Source of the DNA: Desulfoplanes formicivorans | GTDB taxonomy: Bacteria; Desulfobacterota; Desulfovibrionia; Desulfovibrionales; Desulfomicrobiaceae | Assembly (NCBI RefSeq): GCF_001748225.1 | Contig: NZ_BDFE01000004.1 | Coordinates: 205,894 to 269,893, forward strand | DNA length: 64,000 nucleotides | Direction of reading: 5' to 3' | Part shown: positions 27,787 to 36,828 of the stretch, piece by piece | How the letters are laid out: each line of letters starts with the position of its first letter | How positions within the stretch are numbered: position 1 is the stretch's first letter | Notes under the pieces: model-generated | Database searches by the model: none | What the model saw: only the letters and a program-made list of their open reading frames with translations | What the model was told of the DNA's origin: nothing | Program-made: the position numbers and the translations under genes

Positions 27787-29430
27787 ATGAACCCTTCCCA
27801 ACGAACCAATACCATGTCTCTTTCCCAAGAGATTGAACTGCTGGATGCACAAATCGCCGAGCTGGTGGGTGAACGAACCCGGCTGCTGGCCAAGGCCGCT
27901 GGATCGCGCAAGCGCAAGCGGGTTTCCGTGATTGATGCGACCCAGGAAAAACGCTTGTGGGCCATCTGGAGCAAGGCCTTTGAAAAAGAGGGCCTGGACA
28001 AGGCCAATCTGCGCAAGCTCTTCCTCATCATCAACTCCCTTGCGTACGCCCAGGCCGAACACAAGGGCGGCAAATCCCGCGGCGCCTTTTGCATGTACCC
28101 GCGCAAACAGCCCCTGCAGATCGATATCCAGGGCCCCCGGGACACCCTGCAGACGCGCATGGCCATTGCCCTGGCCGTCAATTGTTCATCATCCTTCACC
28201 CTGCGTCATTTTCAGACCAGTGACGTGAATATCGAGCTGATCAAGGCCCTCAACCAGGCCGGAGCATCCCTTGCCTGGGACCAGACGACCTTCAAGAGCC
28301 GGCCCTCCCGGGATTTCTCCATGGATGGCAAGGTCATTTTTTGTGGCAGTTCCCTGTTCAATTTCTACCTGCTGATGTGCCAGGGACTGACCAAACCCGG
28401 TCAGATCAAATTTACCGGCACCTCAAGTACCAAGCTGTTCGACTTGCGCGCCGTGCAGAAATTTCTCCCGCAGCTGGGAGCCAGGCTGACCATTATCGAC
28501 CCCCATGCCAACGGGCTACCCGTGCGCTTTGAAACGGCCGGACACCTGCCCGACAGCGTGGAAGTCCCCTGGGATGTGGAATCATCCTTTATCATTGCCC
28601 TGGCCGTCAGCGCCCCCCTTTTCCCCAAGGGAATCGCCCTGACCCTCAAAAACAAGGATCTGGCCCGGGAGGTGGCCGACGCTGTTGCCCCCATCCTCGG
28701 CCAGTTCGACATCCCCCTGCATGTGGACCAAAACCGCATAGCCATCTCTCCCAAAGCGCCCCGGTGCAAAACCAACCAGGTCACCATCCCCATTGACCGA
28801 TCTCTGGGAAGTTACCTGCTGGCCCTGCCCTTTTTCAGGGGCGGCAAGGCCCAATTGCGCGGACAATGGATCGAGCAGTCGGATCAGCACCTGTCCATAG
28901 CCTCCACATTCACGGAATTCGGCATTGACCTGCATACCACCGAGCAAGGGGTGGAGTCTTCCTGTGAGGGACGTCCTGCCGGGGTGTATGTAGACGTATC
29001 CAAACGCCAGTTTCTGCTTCCCCTGGTCACGGCCATGTGTCTTGGCGTGACCCAGAACGCGACCATCAAATGCGATCCCCTGACCAGTGAGCTCAACCAT
29101 GTGGAAGATTTTCTCGGCTTCCTCGGGGTTGATCACACCATCACCAACGACCGCATTGATATTCGCCCCCTGTCTTCACGGACAACACCGCCGGCCGATG
29201 CCTGGGAAAGCCCATCCCCCTTGTGGACCGTGGCCTATGTCATGGCCTCCTTTGTCGTGCCGGGCATCTGTCTGGCCAATCCCGGTGAACTCACGGCCAT
29301 CTGGCCGGACTTCTGGATCACATTCAACAACCTTCCCCGGCCGCAGGATGTCATGCGGTCCAAGCCAACCGGTTCTCCCAAGGTTTCCCATGAGCCCAAA
29401 CGCAAACGAATCAAAATTACCAACAATTGA
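27787..29430 (+). CDS. EPSP-synthase-like protein with chorismate-mutase-like N-terminus
   Basis: A 547-residue protein. Residues 10-90 resemble an AroQ-type chorismate mutase: a long helix LSQEIELLDAQIAELVGERT followed by RKRVSVIDATQEKRLWAIW and LRKLFLIINSLAYAQ. The rest (about 110-520) has the repeating beta-alpha pattern of the enolpyruvyl transferase fold. The canonical EPSPS loops (GDKSIS and GNSGT-type motifs) are not obvious, so shikimate-pathway activity is inferred, not shown. Chosen start ATG 27787; ATG 27814 and TTG 27736 are alternatives. The next small gene overlaps its 3' end by 41 nt. It could be the organism's AroA or a diverged homologue. Confidence 0.65.
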   Translation: MNPSQRTNTMSLSQEIELLDAQIAELVGERTRLLAKAAGSRKRKRVSVIDATQEKRLWAIWSKAFEKEGLDKANLRKLFLIINSLAYAQAEHKGGKSRGAFCMYPRKQPLQIDIQGPRDTLQTRMAIALAVNCSSSFTLRHFQTSDVNIELIKALNQAGASLAWDQTTFKSRPSRDFSMDGKVIFCGSSLFNFYLLMCQGLTKPGQIKFTGTSSTKLFDLRAVQKFLPQLGARLTIIDPHANGLPVRFETAGHLPDSVEVPWDVESSFIIALAVSAPLFPKGIALTLKNKDLAREVADAVAPILGQFDIPLHVDQNRIAISPKAPRCKTNQVTIPIDRSLGSYLLALPFFRGGKAQLRGQWIEQSDQHLSIASTFTEFGIDLHTTEQGVESSCEGRPAGVYVDVSKRQFLLPLVTAMCLGVTQNATIKCDPLTSELNHVEDFLGFLGVDHTITNDRIDIRPLSSRTTPPADAWESPSPLWTVAYVMASFVVPGICLANPGELTAIWPDFWITFNNLPRPQDVMRSKPTGSPKVSHEPKRKRIKITNN

Positions 29431-29635
29431 AGAGCTTGAAGCAGAAATAGCCGATTTGACCCAACAACAGGCCGCCTGCCAGGCCAAGGCCAGCGAGTTG
29501 ATGACCAAGGAAGATCCCGCCCGCGGGATCTTCCATCATCAGGAGATATTCCAGCTCAAACAGGATGCCTTGCGCCTCAAAACCGAAATCCTGTTTCGAA
29601 AAAACAAGATTGCCCGGTTGCGTTTCGACCAATAA
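29390..29635 (+). CDS. Small helical protein overlapping the EPSPS-like gene
   Basis: An 81-residue frame starting at ATG 29390 inside the last 41 nt of the upstream gene, behind an AAGG sequence. The protein is helical and charged: TIEELEAEIADLTQQQA, a central GIFHHQEIFQ, and ILFRKNKIARLRFDQ at the end. It looks like a short coiled-coil adaptor. The overlap implies translational coupling. The family is not recognised. Confidence 0.6.
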   Translation: MSPNANESKLPTIEELEAEIADLTQQQAACQAKASELMTKEDPARGIFHHQEIFQLKQDALRLKTEILFRKNKIARLRFDQ

Positions 29636-29759
29636 ACGCCCACCGTTCTTGTGCAGACGCTTCCATGGCCTGTCAGATCATCCATCAGGGACATGTTCTG
29701 CCTGACCGTCCTGCATGGAATCCCTTGCACAACAAAGCGGCCAACATCAAGGAAAGGCC

Positions 29760-31682
29760 ATGCCCCGCACATTGACCCAGAAAATCATAGCCGATCACCT
29801 GGTTGCCGGCGAGATGCGTTCCGGACAGGAGATCTCCCTTACAATCGATCAGACCCTGACCCAGGACGCCACAGGCACCATGGCCTATCTGCAGCTTGAG
29901 GCCATGGGAGTTGACCGTGTCAAGACCGACCTTTCTGTGAGCTATGTGGACCACAACACCTTGCAGATGGGCTTTAAAAACCCGGATGACCACCGGTTTC
30001 TCCAATCCGTTGCCGCCCGCTACGGGATAGTTTTCTCACCGCCTGGCACAGGCATCTGCCACCAGCTCCATCTGGAAAATTTTGCCAAACCCGGAACCAC
30101 TCTTATTGGTTCCGACAGCCATACGCCAACGGCCGGGGGCATCGGCGCCCTGGCCATGGGAGCCGGAGGCCTTTCCGTTGCCCTGGCCATGGCCGGACAT
30201 CCCTATACCCTGCCCATGCCCAAGGTGTTTCGCATTTATCTGCGCGGTCGCCTTCAGGGATTTGCAACAGCCAAGGACATCATCCTGCATCTTCTGGGTG
30301 AGCTCTCGGTCAAGGGAGGTGTTGGTGCGGTCATGGAATACGACGGGCCGGGCGTAGCCACCTTGAGCGTGCCCGAACGGGCCACCATCACCAACATGGG
30401 GGCAGAACTGGGTGCAACAGGCTCGGTCTTCCCTTCGGACGACAATACCCGCTCCTTTTTGCGCTCCATGGGTCGTGAACAGGATTTTGTCCCTTTGCGT
30501 GCTGATGAAGACGCCGTGTACGACCGGGAGATCATCATTGATCTTGACAAGCTGGAACCGCTCGTGGCTGCCCCCCACATGCCCGACAAGGTGGTGCCTG
30601 TACGGGAACTGGCCGGGCTCAAGGTGGATCAGGTGGCCATTGGTTCGTGCACCAATTCCTCCTACGCCGACCTGACCCAGGTGGCGACCATCTTCAGGGG
30701 CCGCATAACAGCCAAGACCACAGACGTACTCATTGCCCCGGGTTCCAGGCAGGTGCTTAAACTGCTCCTGAGAAACGGGCTGCTCGAACCGATCATTGAT
30801 GCGGGCGGCCGCCTTCTGGAATGCGCCTGCGGTCCGTGCATTGGCATGGGCGGTTCTCCCTGCTCCGCCGGGGTGAGCGTTCGCACCTTTAACCGCAATT
30901 TCGAAGGCCGCAGTGCCACCCTTGATGCCCAGGTGTACCTGGCAAGCCCGGTCACGGCAGCCTACTGCGCCCTGCACGGTGCCTTCACCGATCCGGCCAC
31001 ATGGGGTACCGAAATCATCCGTCCCGATCTTCCCCAAGACATTCCCTCCATCAGGGACATGTTCATTTTCCCGCCGGAAAACGGTCATGAGGTTTCCATT
31101 GTTCGCGGGCCCAACATCGTGCCTTTGGAAACCTTCCCGCCTCTGCCAGATAATCTCACTCTGCCCGTGACCCTCAAGGTGGGGGACAATATCACCACGG
31201 ACCACATCCTTCCGGGTGGCGCGGAAATCACCTCCCTGCGTTCCAACATCCCGGCCATCAGTGAGTTCGTGTTCTCCCGAACGGACAAGGAATTTGTCCG
31301 CCGGGCCAGAAAGGCCAAGGAGAGCATCATTGTGGGAGGAGAAAACTACGGGCAGGGCTCCAGCCGGGAACACGCGGCCCTGGCTCCCAGACACCTGGGG
31401 ATTCGTCTTGTCCTTGCCAGGTCCTTTGCCCGCATTCACATGGCCAACCTGATCAATTTCGGCATTCTGCCCCTCATCTTTGCCAGGCCAGACGATTATG
31501 ATCTAGTGGCCCCGGGCTCGACCATTTCGTTATCCACAGGCCACATCCAGCCGGGACAGCCCATACCCGCCCGGCTGGATACCGGGACCACGATTTCCCT
31601 GATCCACGAGTTGACCGACAAGGACATTGCCATTATCAGGGTTGGCGGCCTGCTCAACTTTGTTAAAGCATCAACCTCATAA
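29760..31682 (+). CDS. acnA: Aconitate hydratase
   Basis: Iron-sulfur TCA-cycle enzyme interconverting citrate and isocitrate. From ATG 29760 (AAGGAAAGG upstream) it has 640 residues, matching the shorter mitochondrial/Aquifex-type bacterial aconitases rather than the ~890-residue AcnA. Cluster ligands are Cys in GSCTNSSYADL and CACGPCIGMGG. Other family motifs are GSDSHTPTAGGIGALAMGAGG and the C-terminal swivel motif YGQGSSREHAALAPRHLG. An in-frame start at 29715 is possible but lacks a good ribosome site. The symbol is given in the general sense. Confidence 0.92.
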   Translation: MPRTLTQKIIADHLVAGEMRSGQEISLTIDQTLTQDATGTMAYLQLEAMGVDRVKTDLSVSYVDHNTLQMGFKNPDDHRFLQSVAARYGIVFSPPGTGICHQLHLENFAKPGTTLIGSDSHTPTAGGIGALAMGAGGLSVALAMAGHPYTLPMPKVFRIYLRGRLQGFATAKDIILHLLGELSVKGGVGAVMEYDGPGVATLSVPERATITNMGAELGATGSVFPSDDNTRSFLRSMGREQDFVPLRADEDAVYDREIIIDLDKLEPLVAAPHMPDKVVPVRELAGLKVDQVAIGSCTNSSYADLTQVATIFRGRITAKTTDVLIAPGSRQVLKLLLRNGLLEPIIDAGGRLLECACGPCIGMGGSPCSAGVSVRTFNRNFEGRSATLDAQVYLASPVTAAYCALHGAFTDPATWGTEIIRPDLPQDIPSIRDMFIFPPENGHEVSIVRGPNIVPLETFPPLPDNLTLPVTLKVGDNITTDHILPGGAEITSLRSNIPAISEFVFSRTDKEFVRRARKAKESIIVGGENYGQGSSREHAALAPRHLGIRLVLARSFARIHMANLINFGILPLIFARPDDYDLVAPGSTISLSTGHIQPGQPIPARLDTGTTISLIHELTDKDIAIIRVGGLLNFVKASTS

Positions 31683-31795
31683 CGTGTAGCCAGCATCTTT
31701 TTGCCCGTTTCCAAGACATGGGCGTCCATGGAATGTCCAAGGATGTTCATGTCTTGGATTACATATTTTTCGACAACCGCCATTTTGGAGAAACA

Positions 31796-33682
31796 ATGCT
31801 CGATATCATCCGTCAGCACTCGCAATCATGGGGGGTCAAGCTCCTGTTCGGACTCATCGTCTTGGTCTTCGTGTTCTGGGGCGTGGGCAGCTTCAACAAT
31901 AACAGTGCCAATGTCCTGGCCAAGGTCAACGATCAGACCATCACCATCCAGGATTTTTTGCAGGAATATGAAAAGCGCCTTGAAAACCTCCGGCAGCAAC
32001 GCCCCAATCTGTCCTCCGAGGACATCCGGGCCATGCATTTCAAAAAGCAGGTTTTCGACGCCATGATCAACCAGGAGCTTCTCCTGCAACTGGCCAAGCA
32101 GGAAGGGATCACGGTTTCCGACGTGGAGCTTCGCAACGCCATCATGCACATGCCGGTCTTTTTGAACGAGACCGAACAGTTCGACAAGGACCGCTACCAG
32201 TCTCTGCTGCGAGCCAACCGCATGACACCGGCCCAGTTCGAGACGGGCTTTGCCCAGGATCTCAAAACCCGCAAGGTCCAGGAGTACCTCTCCCTTGCAG
32301 GCACGGTGAGTGAACAGGAAGCCAAGGATTTCTTTTTGTTTGCCAGGGAACAGGCCCGCATTGACTACATCCTGTTCAACCAGGCCGATTATCTTGACCA
32401 GGTCAAGCCCACCGAGGAACAGATCACAACATATTATAACGCCCACAAAGATGAGTTTGCCGTTCCGGCCAAGATCAAAATCGACTATCTGCGCCTGGAA
32501 CCCGAAACCCTGGCGGGCCGGGAGGATATTCCCGAATCCGCCATCAAGGCCTATTACGAGGCCCACAAAAGCGAATTCAGGCAGGAAGAACAGATCAAGG
32601 CCAGGCATATCCTCATCAAGGTTGCCCAGGATGCCGACCACAAGGACGTGGCAAAGGCCCAGGCCAAAATGGAAGACATCCTTGCCCGCTACAAAAAGGG
32701 AACTCCCTTTGCCGAGCTGGCAACCACCTTTTCCCAGGGCCCGAGCCGGGCTCAGGGAGGCGATCTGGGATGGTTTCCACGGGGACGCATGGTGCCTGCC
32801 TTTGAACAGGCCGCTTTTGCCCTGCAAAAAGGAGAAGTGAGCGAACCCGTAAGAACCCCCTTTGGCTTCCACCTGATCCAGGTGGAAGATCGCAAGCCCG
32901 AAGGGATCAGCCCCCTGGACAAAGTGCATGACGACATCCGCGTCCACCTGGCCAAGGAACAGGCTGCCGATACCATTCAGGACGTTGTGGACCAGGCCCT
33001 GGAAATGATCATCACGGGCGAGGATCTTGCGCACGTGGGCGAAGAACTGGGCTTGGCCGTCCAGACAACAGAGTTCTTCACCCAGACCACGGGTCCGGCA
33101 AGCCTCAAGCTTTCTGCCGATGCAGTGGACACCCTGTTTGGGCTCATGAAAGACGAGACAACCCAAGCGCCCATTCTGCTGGAAGACGGATATCTTCTGG
33201 CCAAAAAGGTGGCTGAAGAGCCGGCCCATACCCTGGAACTGGGCAAGGCCAAACCTCAAATCATTTCGGCCCTCAAGCAGGATGGAGCCCGGGCCATTGC
33301 CCTGGAAAAGGCCAAACAGGCCCTGGCCGACCTGCTTGCCCACCCCCACAAGGATATGGGCCACAAAGTGCAGACCAGCGAATCCTTTGGCAGGCAGGGC
33401 TTTATCCCGGGACTGGGCATGAACCCGGAGCTGGTTGAAAAGGTCTTTGCTACCACGGACACTACCTGGCTGGACACGACCTTTCCCGTGACCAATGGGG
33501 TTGTGCTGGCACGTTTGAACCAGCGCATCAAACCCGACACCGACGCCTGGGACAAGGAAGCCTCCTACTGGACCATGACCCTGGAACAGGCCCGCAAGCA
33601 GGAACTGCTCTCTGCCCTGCTCAACTCCCTGCGAGCCAAGTCACACGTTGAAATCATGAATGAACGGGTTCTTGAAAACTGA
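31796..33682 (+). CDS. ppiD: Peptidyl-prolyl isomerase PpiD-like, membrane-anchored
   Basis: Periplasmic chaperone anchored by one N-terminal membrane helix (LLFGLIVLVFVFWGVG, residues 16-31). From ATG 31796 behind GGAG it is 628 residues, the normal PpiD length. A SurA-N-like helical chaperone region (about 35-230) precedes a parvulin domain (about 265-370) with ARHILIKV, FSQGPSRAQGGDLGWF and the PFGFHLIQVEDR end. A second helical and possibly degenerate parvulin-like part follows. PpiD assists folding of exported proteins near the SecYEG exit. A very strong hairpin terminator follows. Confidence 0.92.
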   Translation: MLDIIRQHSQSWGVKLLFGLIVLVFVFWGVGSFNNNSANVLAKVNDQTITIQDFLQEYEKRLENLRQQRPNLSSEDIRAMHFKKQVFDAMINQELLLQLAKQEGITVSDVELRNAIMHMPVFLNETEQFDKDRYQSLLRANRMTPAQFETGFAQDLKTRKVQEYLSLAGTVSEQEAKDFFLFAREQARIDYILFNQADYLDQVKPTEEQITTYYNAHKDEFAVPAKIKIDYLRLEPETLAGREDIPESAIKAYYEAHKSEFRQEEQIKARHILIKVAQDADHKDVAKAQAKMEDILARYKKGTPFAELATTFSQGPSRAQGGDLGWFPRGRMVPAFEQAAFALQKGEVSEPVRTPFGFHLIQVEDRKPEGISPLDKVHDDIRVHLAKEQAADTIQDVVDQALEMIITGEDLAHVGEELGLAVQTTEFFTQTTGPASLKLSADAVDTLFGLMKDETTQAPILLEDGYLLAKKVAEEPAHTLELGKAKPQIISALKQDGARAIALEKAKQALADLLAHPHKDMGHKVQTSESFGRQGFIPGLGMNPELVEKVFATTDTTWLDTTFPVTNGVVLARLNQRIKPDTDAWDKEASYWTMTLEQARKQELLSALLNSLRAKSHVEIMNERVLEN

Positions 33683-33703
33683 TTGCACCCTGTAAGATAC
33701 ACT

Positions 33704-33754
33704 CATAAACAAACCGCGGCAGACATGGACCATGTCTGCCGCGGTTTGTTTATG
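33704..33754. terminator. Long bidirectional hairpin terminator
   Basis: Perfect 24-bp stem (33704-33727 with 33731-33754) with a three-base loop GAC, between the convergent ppiD and phosphoesterase genes. The U-tract is interrupted (TTTGTTTATG). Confidence 0.88.
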
Positions 33755-33781
33755 AAAAGCCGAATTTTGACCGATATGCGC

Positions 33782-34276
33782 TCAGGCAGAAATATCGATC
33801 CAGGTAATCCGGGGAAGAGCATCAGGCACCATCTCCAGCATGGCCATGCCCGGCAACCCATCCCTAGGAGCCAGCAGGGAACCGGGATTGAGTACCAAAG
33901 GACCGTCAGGGATACTCCGCTCATCCCGTTTATGGGTATGCCCGTACAGAATGAGGTCATATCCCGGTCCAAACCAGTCAGCAACGGTCTTCCAGACAAG
34001 CTCACGTGGCCCCCACCCATGAGCAGCTCCCATCCTGCAACCTTCCAATGTCAGGGTACGGGTTGCGGGAACATCCATGGCCCACAAGCCCCCATCGCAA
34101 TTGCCACGCACGCTGTAGAACCGTGGATGCTGATGGAAAAAATCAACCATCTCCTCACCCACCATATCCCCAAGATGAATAAGCACATCCGCTCCGGCCA
34201 TATGCCGCCGGTACAAAGCCTCCAACCTGCTGTCAGGGGAGTGAAGATGGGTATCAGAAACGACAGCCACACGCAT
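33782..34276 (-). CDS. YfcE/MJ0936-type metallophosphoesterase
   Basis: A 164-residue single-domain calcineurin-like phosphodiesterase. All metal-site motifs are present in order: SDTH (residues 7-10), HLGDMVG, GNCD (near 58), the AAHGW histidine, and GHTHKRD. This matches the YfcE/MJ0936 family, which hydrolyses phosphodiesters in vitro; the natural substrate is unknown. It is convergent with ppiD. The 160 nt upstream lead into the repeat region. Confidence 0.9.
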   Translation of the reverse strand: MRVAVVSDTHLHSPDSRLEALYRRHMAGADVLIHLGDMVGEEMVDFFHQHPRFYSVRGNCDGGLWAMDVPATRTLTLEGCRMGAAHGWGPRELVWKTVADWFGPGYDLILYGHTHKRDERSIPDGPLVLNPGSLLAPRDGLPGMAMLEMVPDALPRITWIDISA

Positions 34277-34435
34277 GGCACAATCTCCTCAAATCATGGT
34301 TCAAACAAGGATAGGACACATAACCCCGCCATATCACCCGGACACGGACATATCGTCAAGAAAAGGTTGGAATAAGTAGGCAGTACTCAGTACGCAGTGC
34401 GCAGTAAAAAGACCCCGTGGGTTTTGGGTACTCTC

Positions 34436-34913
34436 TGCCTTTCTTCGCGCCCTTGGCGTCCTTCGCGGTAGAAAAAATAGATTAACCGCGAAGGGTACGA
34501 AGGAACGCGAAGGAAAAATACATGAGGTGGACCCATAATATTGGAACATATTCCTCTTTGTCCCTCAGTGCATTGAGCGGTAAAAAACCGCCCAGCTCAC
34601 AAGGAACGCCATGCCAGAATCCTTCACCGTTTCCAGGGCGCAGTAAAAAATTCTGTGCCTTCTTGAAAAGTTCTTGCCTTTCTTCGCGCCCTTCGCGTCC
34701 TTCGCGGTAGAAAAAAAAGATTAACCGCGAAGGGTACGAAGGAACGCGAAGGAAAAATACATGAGGTGGACCCATAACGTTGGAACATATTCCTCTTTGT
34801 CCCTCAGTGCATTGAGCGGTAAAAAACCACCCAGCTCACAAGGAACGCCATGCCAGAATCCTTCACCGTTTCCAGGGCGCAGTAAAAAATTCTGTGCTTT
34901 CCTGAAAGGGTCT
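34436..34913. repeat. Tandem 239-bp direct repeat (two copies)
   Basis: Two nearly identical units with period 239 (for example TTAACCGCGAAGGG at 34482 and 34721). Each contains a CTTCGCG-rich half (TTCTTCGCGCCCTT) and its partly complementary CGCGAAGG half, which together form an imperfect hairpin. Apparent reading frames through the units translate to Arg/Glu-rich low-complexity peptides and are judged spurious. Upstream, 34380-34410 carries a separate motif of the type CAGTACTCAGTACGCAGTG that recurs at 38540-38615, 38940-38960, 39160-39180 and 40955-40980. Confidence 0.85.
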
Positions 34914-34980
34914 TGCCTCTCTTCGCGCCCTTGGCGCTCTTCGCGGTAAAAGATAAAAAGGTAACCACGAAGGACGGCAA

Positions 34981-35305
34981 GGGACGCCAAGAAAAATACA
35001 TATACGGCCAAGCAGTAATTTTTTTCTTTCTTCGCAGCATCGTTAATTCATGGACCATTTTGATCCCAAAGTGGTACCAATTTGGGATCAAATTGGGACT
35101 GTTTTATGGATCAAAATGGTCCCAAAATTTTTCTAAAATAAGTGGAGGTAACACTACAAGCAAAAAAGCGTTACCTCTACTATTTTGCAGTTCAAGTAAC
35201 ATACACAGTAGAAATTTTTTGAAATTTTTTAAAGTGAAGGTAACACATGATAAAGAGTATATTTTGTCAAGCGTTAGTTATGACAAAGGGATGAAATTTT
35301 TAAAG
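34981..35305. repeat. Long direct repeat L1 with structured element
   Basis: First copy of a direct repeat whose second copy starts exactly 600 bp later. It contains the structured element at 35052-35181: 15-bp arms (35052-35066 with 35108-35122), an inner 28-bp near-palindrome centred on GGTACC at 35073-35078, and a 12-bp hairpin (35141-35152 with 35170-35181). At its end AAGGTAACAC precedes a 15-codon frame (35247-35294) whose frame is preserved in the second copy. Confidence 0.85.
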
Positions 35306-35580
35306 CATACAGTGCACCAAAAAAATTTGCGGCGTTTTTGAAAATTCTTTGCCTTTCTTCGCGCCCTTTGGTCCCTTCGCGGTGAAAAAAAGAAAGTGAA
35401 CCGCCCAGCTCACCCAAAACGTCAAGAAGGACTTCTTGTCCACACCCAGCATCCAAAGCATTTTCAGTTCTCACGTTCATAGAGAAAGACATTCAGTGAT
35501 TTTTTGAAAAGTTCTTGCCTTTCTTCGCGCCCTTCGAGCCCTTCGCGGTAAAAAGAAATGGAAACCACAAAGAACGCCAA
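35306..35580. repeat. CTTCGCG-type interspersed repeats between L1 and L2
   Basis: Holds two further copies of the TTCTTCGCGCCCTT half-repeat (near 35358 and 35521), one followed by an imperfect partner. No gene is supported here. Confidence 0.6.
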
Positions 35581-35881
35581 GGGACGCCAAGAAAAATACA
35601 TATACGGCCAAGCAGTAATTTTTCTTTCTTCGCAGCATCGTTAATTCATGGACCAATTTGGGATCAAATTGGGACTGTTTTATTGATCAAAATGGTCCCA
35701 AAATTTTTCCAAAATAAGTGGAGGTAACACTACAACCAAAAAAGCGTTACCTCTACTATTTTGTAGTTCAAGTAACATACACAGTAGAAATTTTTTGAAA
35801 TTTTTTAAAGTAGAGGTAACACATGATAAAGAGTATATTTTGTCAAGTGTTAGTTATGACAAAGAAATGAAGTTTTTAAAG
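35581..35881. repeat. Long direct repeat L2
   Basis: Second copy of L1, nearly identical but with about 22 nt missing from the left arm of the structured element (after GGACCA near 35650). The 12-bp GAGGTAAC/GTTACCTC hairpin (about 35718-35757) and the 15-codon frame at 35823-35870 are retained; the two versions of the frame differ by two residues. Confidence 0.85.
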
Positions 35882-35949
35882 TACGTTAGATGAATCAGAG
35901 CAAGACCTGGACCATAGCGTTCATAACGTTTTAGCAAACAAACCATGAA

Positions 35950-35989
35950 GGCCTGGCAGAAATATACATCTGCCAGGCCATTTGTTTTT
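35950..35989 (+). terminator. Orphan Rho-independent terminator
   Basis: Stem GGCCTGGCAGA (35950-35960) with its perfect complement at 35969-35979, 8-nt loop, then ATTTGTTTTT. No plus-strand gene lies upstream. It may be the 3' end of a lost gene or of a transcript crossing the repeats. Confidence 0.75.
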
Positions 35990-36003
35990 CATAGAAAGGG
36001 ACA

Positions 36004-36120
36004 ATGCTTACGGATGGATCTAATATTGTAAACAAGTGGTACACAATGAAAGTTAACCAGCTAATATATATCTTTAAAAAAATTGAAGCATCCCAAATGG
36101 TATGTTCATCGTATCAATAG
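36004..36120 (+). CDS. Candidate 38-aa peptide
   Basis: Short frame with a purine-rich AGAAAGGGA just before ATG 36004. The peptide is slightly basic (contains MKVNQLIYIFKKIEASQ) and has no recognised family. It may be the truncated start of a lost gene. The 35882-36186 stretch otherwise holds only the orphan terminator. Confidence 0.25.
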   Translation: MLTDGSNIVNKWYTMKVNQLIYIFKKIEASQMVCSSYQ

Positions 36121-36186
36121 CATTTGCCTTCCAAGAAACAGGAGAACCTGCAAGGCACTTCTGCCTAATTGAGGATGAATGCAACA

Positions 36187-36492
36187 TTAAGAATGATCAG
36201 ATGAAAAGAGTTTGAGTTTGGATTCAATAGACTGGATGCGTTTTTCAATATTCTCAAAACGAATTGTAATGTCTTCATCAGCAACCAAAGGCTTTTCGTC
36301 GTCAAAAAGATCGTGGACAGATACATCAAGAGCGTGAGCTAATTTTTCAAGAGTGGCAAGAGTGCAACGCGAAATTTCGGAATCTTTGCGTGCTTTGAGG
36401 ATAGTAACATTATTAACTCCTGACCGTTGCTCCAAGGCTCTGATTGTCATGCCCTTCGCTTTCATAAGATGTTCAAGCTTGCTTTTCAGCAT
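36187..36492 (-). CDS. Xre-family transcriptional repressor
   Basis: A 101-residue protein with a Cro/CI-type helix-turn-helix covering residues 1-65: MLKSKLEHLMKAKGMTIRAL, then SGVNNVTILKARKDSEI and ALDVSVHDLFDDE. A C-terminal helix (IRFENIEKRIQSIESKLKLF) looks like a dimerisation coiled coil. It is divergent from the ERF operon across a 113-nt region holding promoters for both directions and a palindromic operator, the layout of a phage-type lysogeny switch. It is probably self-regulating and represses the plus-strand operon (inference). Confidence 0.85.
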   Translation of the reverse strand: MLKSKLEHLMKAKGMTIRALEQRSGVNNVTILKARKDSEISRCTLATLEKLAHALDVSVHDLFDDEKPLVADEDITIRFENIEKRIQSIESKLKLFSSDHS

Positions 36493-36532
36493 GGCGACTC
36501 CAAATTAATTTAGCAAAATATCATATTATAGC

Positions 36533-36561
36533 TTGACAAATTTGTCTTAGTTTATTATGTT
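36533..36561 (+). promoter_or_regulatory. Promoter of ERF operon with overlapping palindromic operator
   Basis: TTGACA (36533-36538), 17-nt spacer, TATGTT (36556-36561). A perfect 12-bp palindrome GACAAATTTGTC (36535-36546) overlaps the -35 and spacer. On the minus strand a perfect TATAAT near 36525-36530 probably serves the repressor gene, so one operator could control both promoters. Confidence 0.7.
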
Positions 36562-36605
36562 CTTTTTGTTGCTACGGAAAAGGAACATTCTTCAAGGAGG
36601 AAAAA

Positions 36606-36824
36606 ATGAGAAAAGCTTTGTCAAAGTTGGATGCGGGCTTGGAAGAGGTAAAAGCAGCACTTGTCAATATTGCCTTCAGACTCGATCGACTGCCTGCCGA
36701 CATAGAAATGCCAGAGCTTTGCAAAGAACTTGACCGCACGATCATGGACATCTCAGATGCTTGCGCTCTGCTCGATGCCCAACGTGTCATCTTTTACCAC
36801 CAGGCAAACGCTAGCAGAGGGTGA
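36606..36824 (+). CDS. Small hypothetical protein, first gene of ERF operon
   Basis: A 72-residue helical protein behind a very strong Shine-Dalgarno (AAGGAGGAAAAA). The sequence is rich in Leu and acidic residues (KLDAGLEEVKAALVNIAFRL) with a conserved-looking MPELCKELDRTI block. No DNA-binding or membrane motif is obvious. It ends 4 nt before the ERF gene. The family is not recognised; phage early-operon accessory proteins often look like this. Confidence 0.7.
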   Translation: MRKALSKLDAGLEEVKAALVNIAFRLDRLPADIEMPELCKELDRTIMDISDACALLDAQRVIFYHQANASRG

Positions 36825-36828
36825 GTCT

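Noticed and set aside
33704..33754. 24-bp perfect hairpin as a possible attachment site
   Set aside because: It lies between convergent genes with no mobile element nearby; a bidirectional terminator explains it.
34482..35011. Paired minus-strand frames of 96-97 codons with identical Arg/Glu-rich and hydrophobic parts
   Set aside because: They are translations of the 239-bp tandem repeat; no ribosome site, low complexity, and they end at repeat boundaries.
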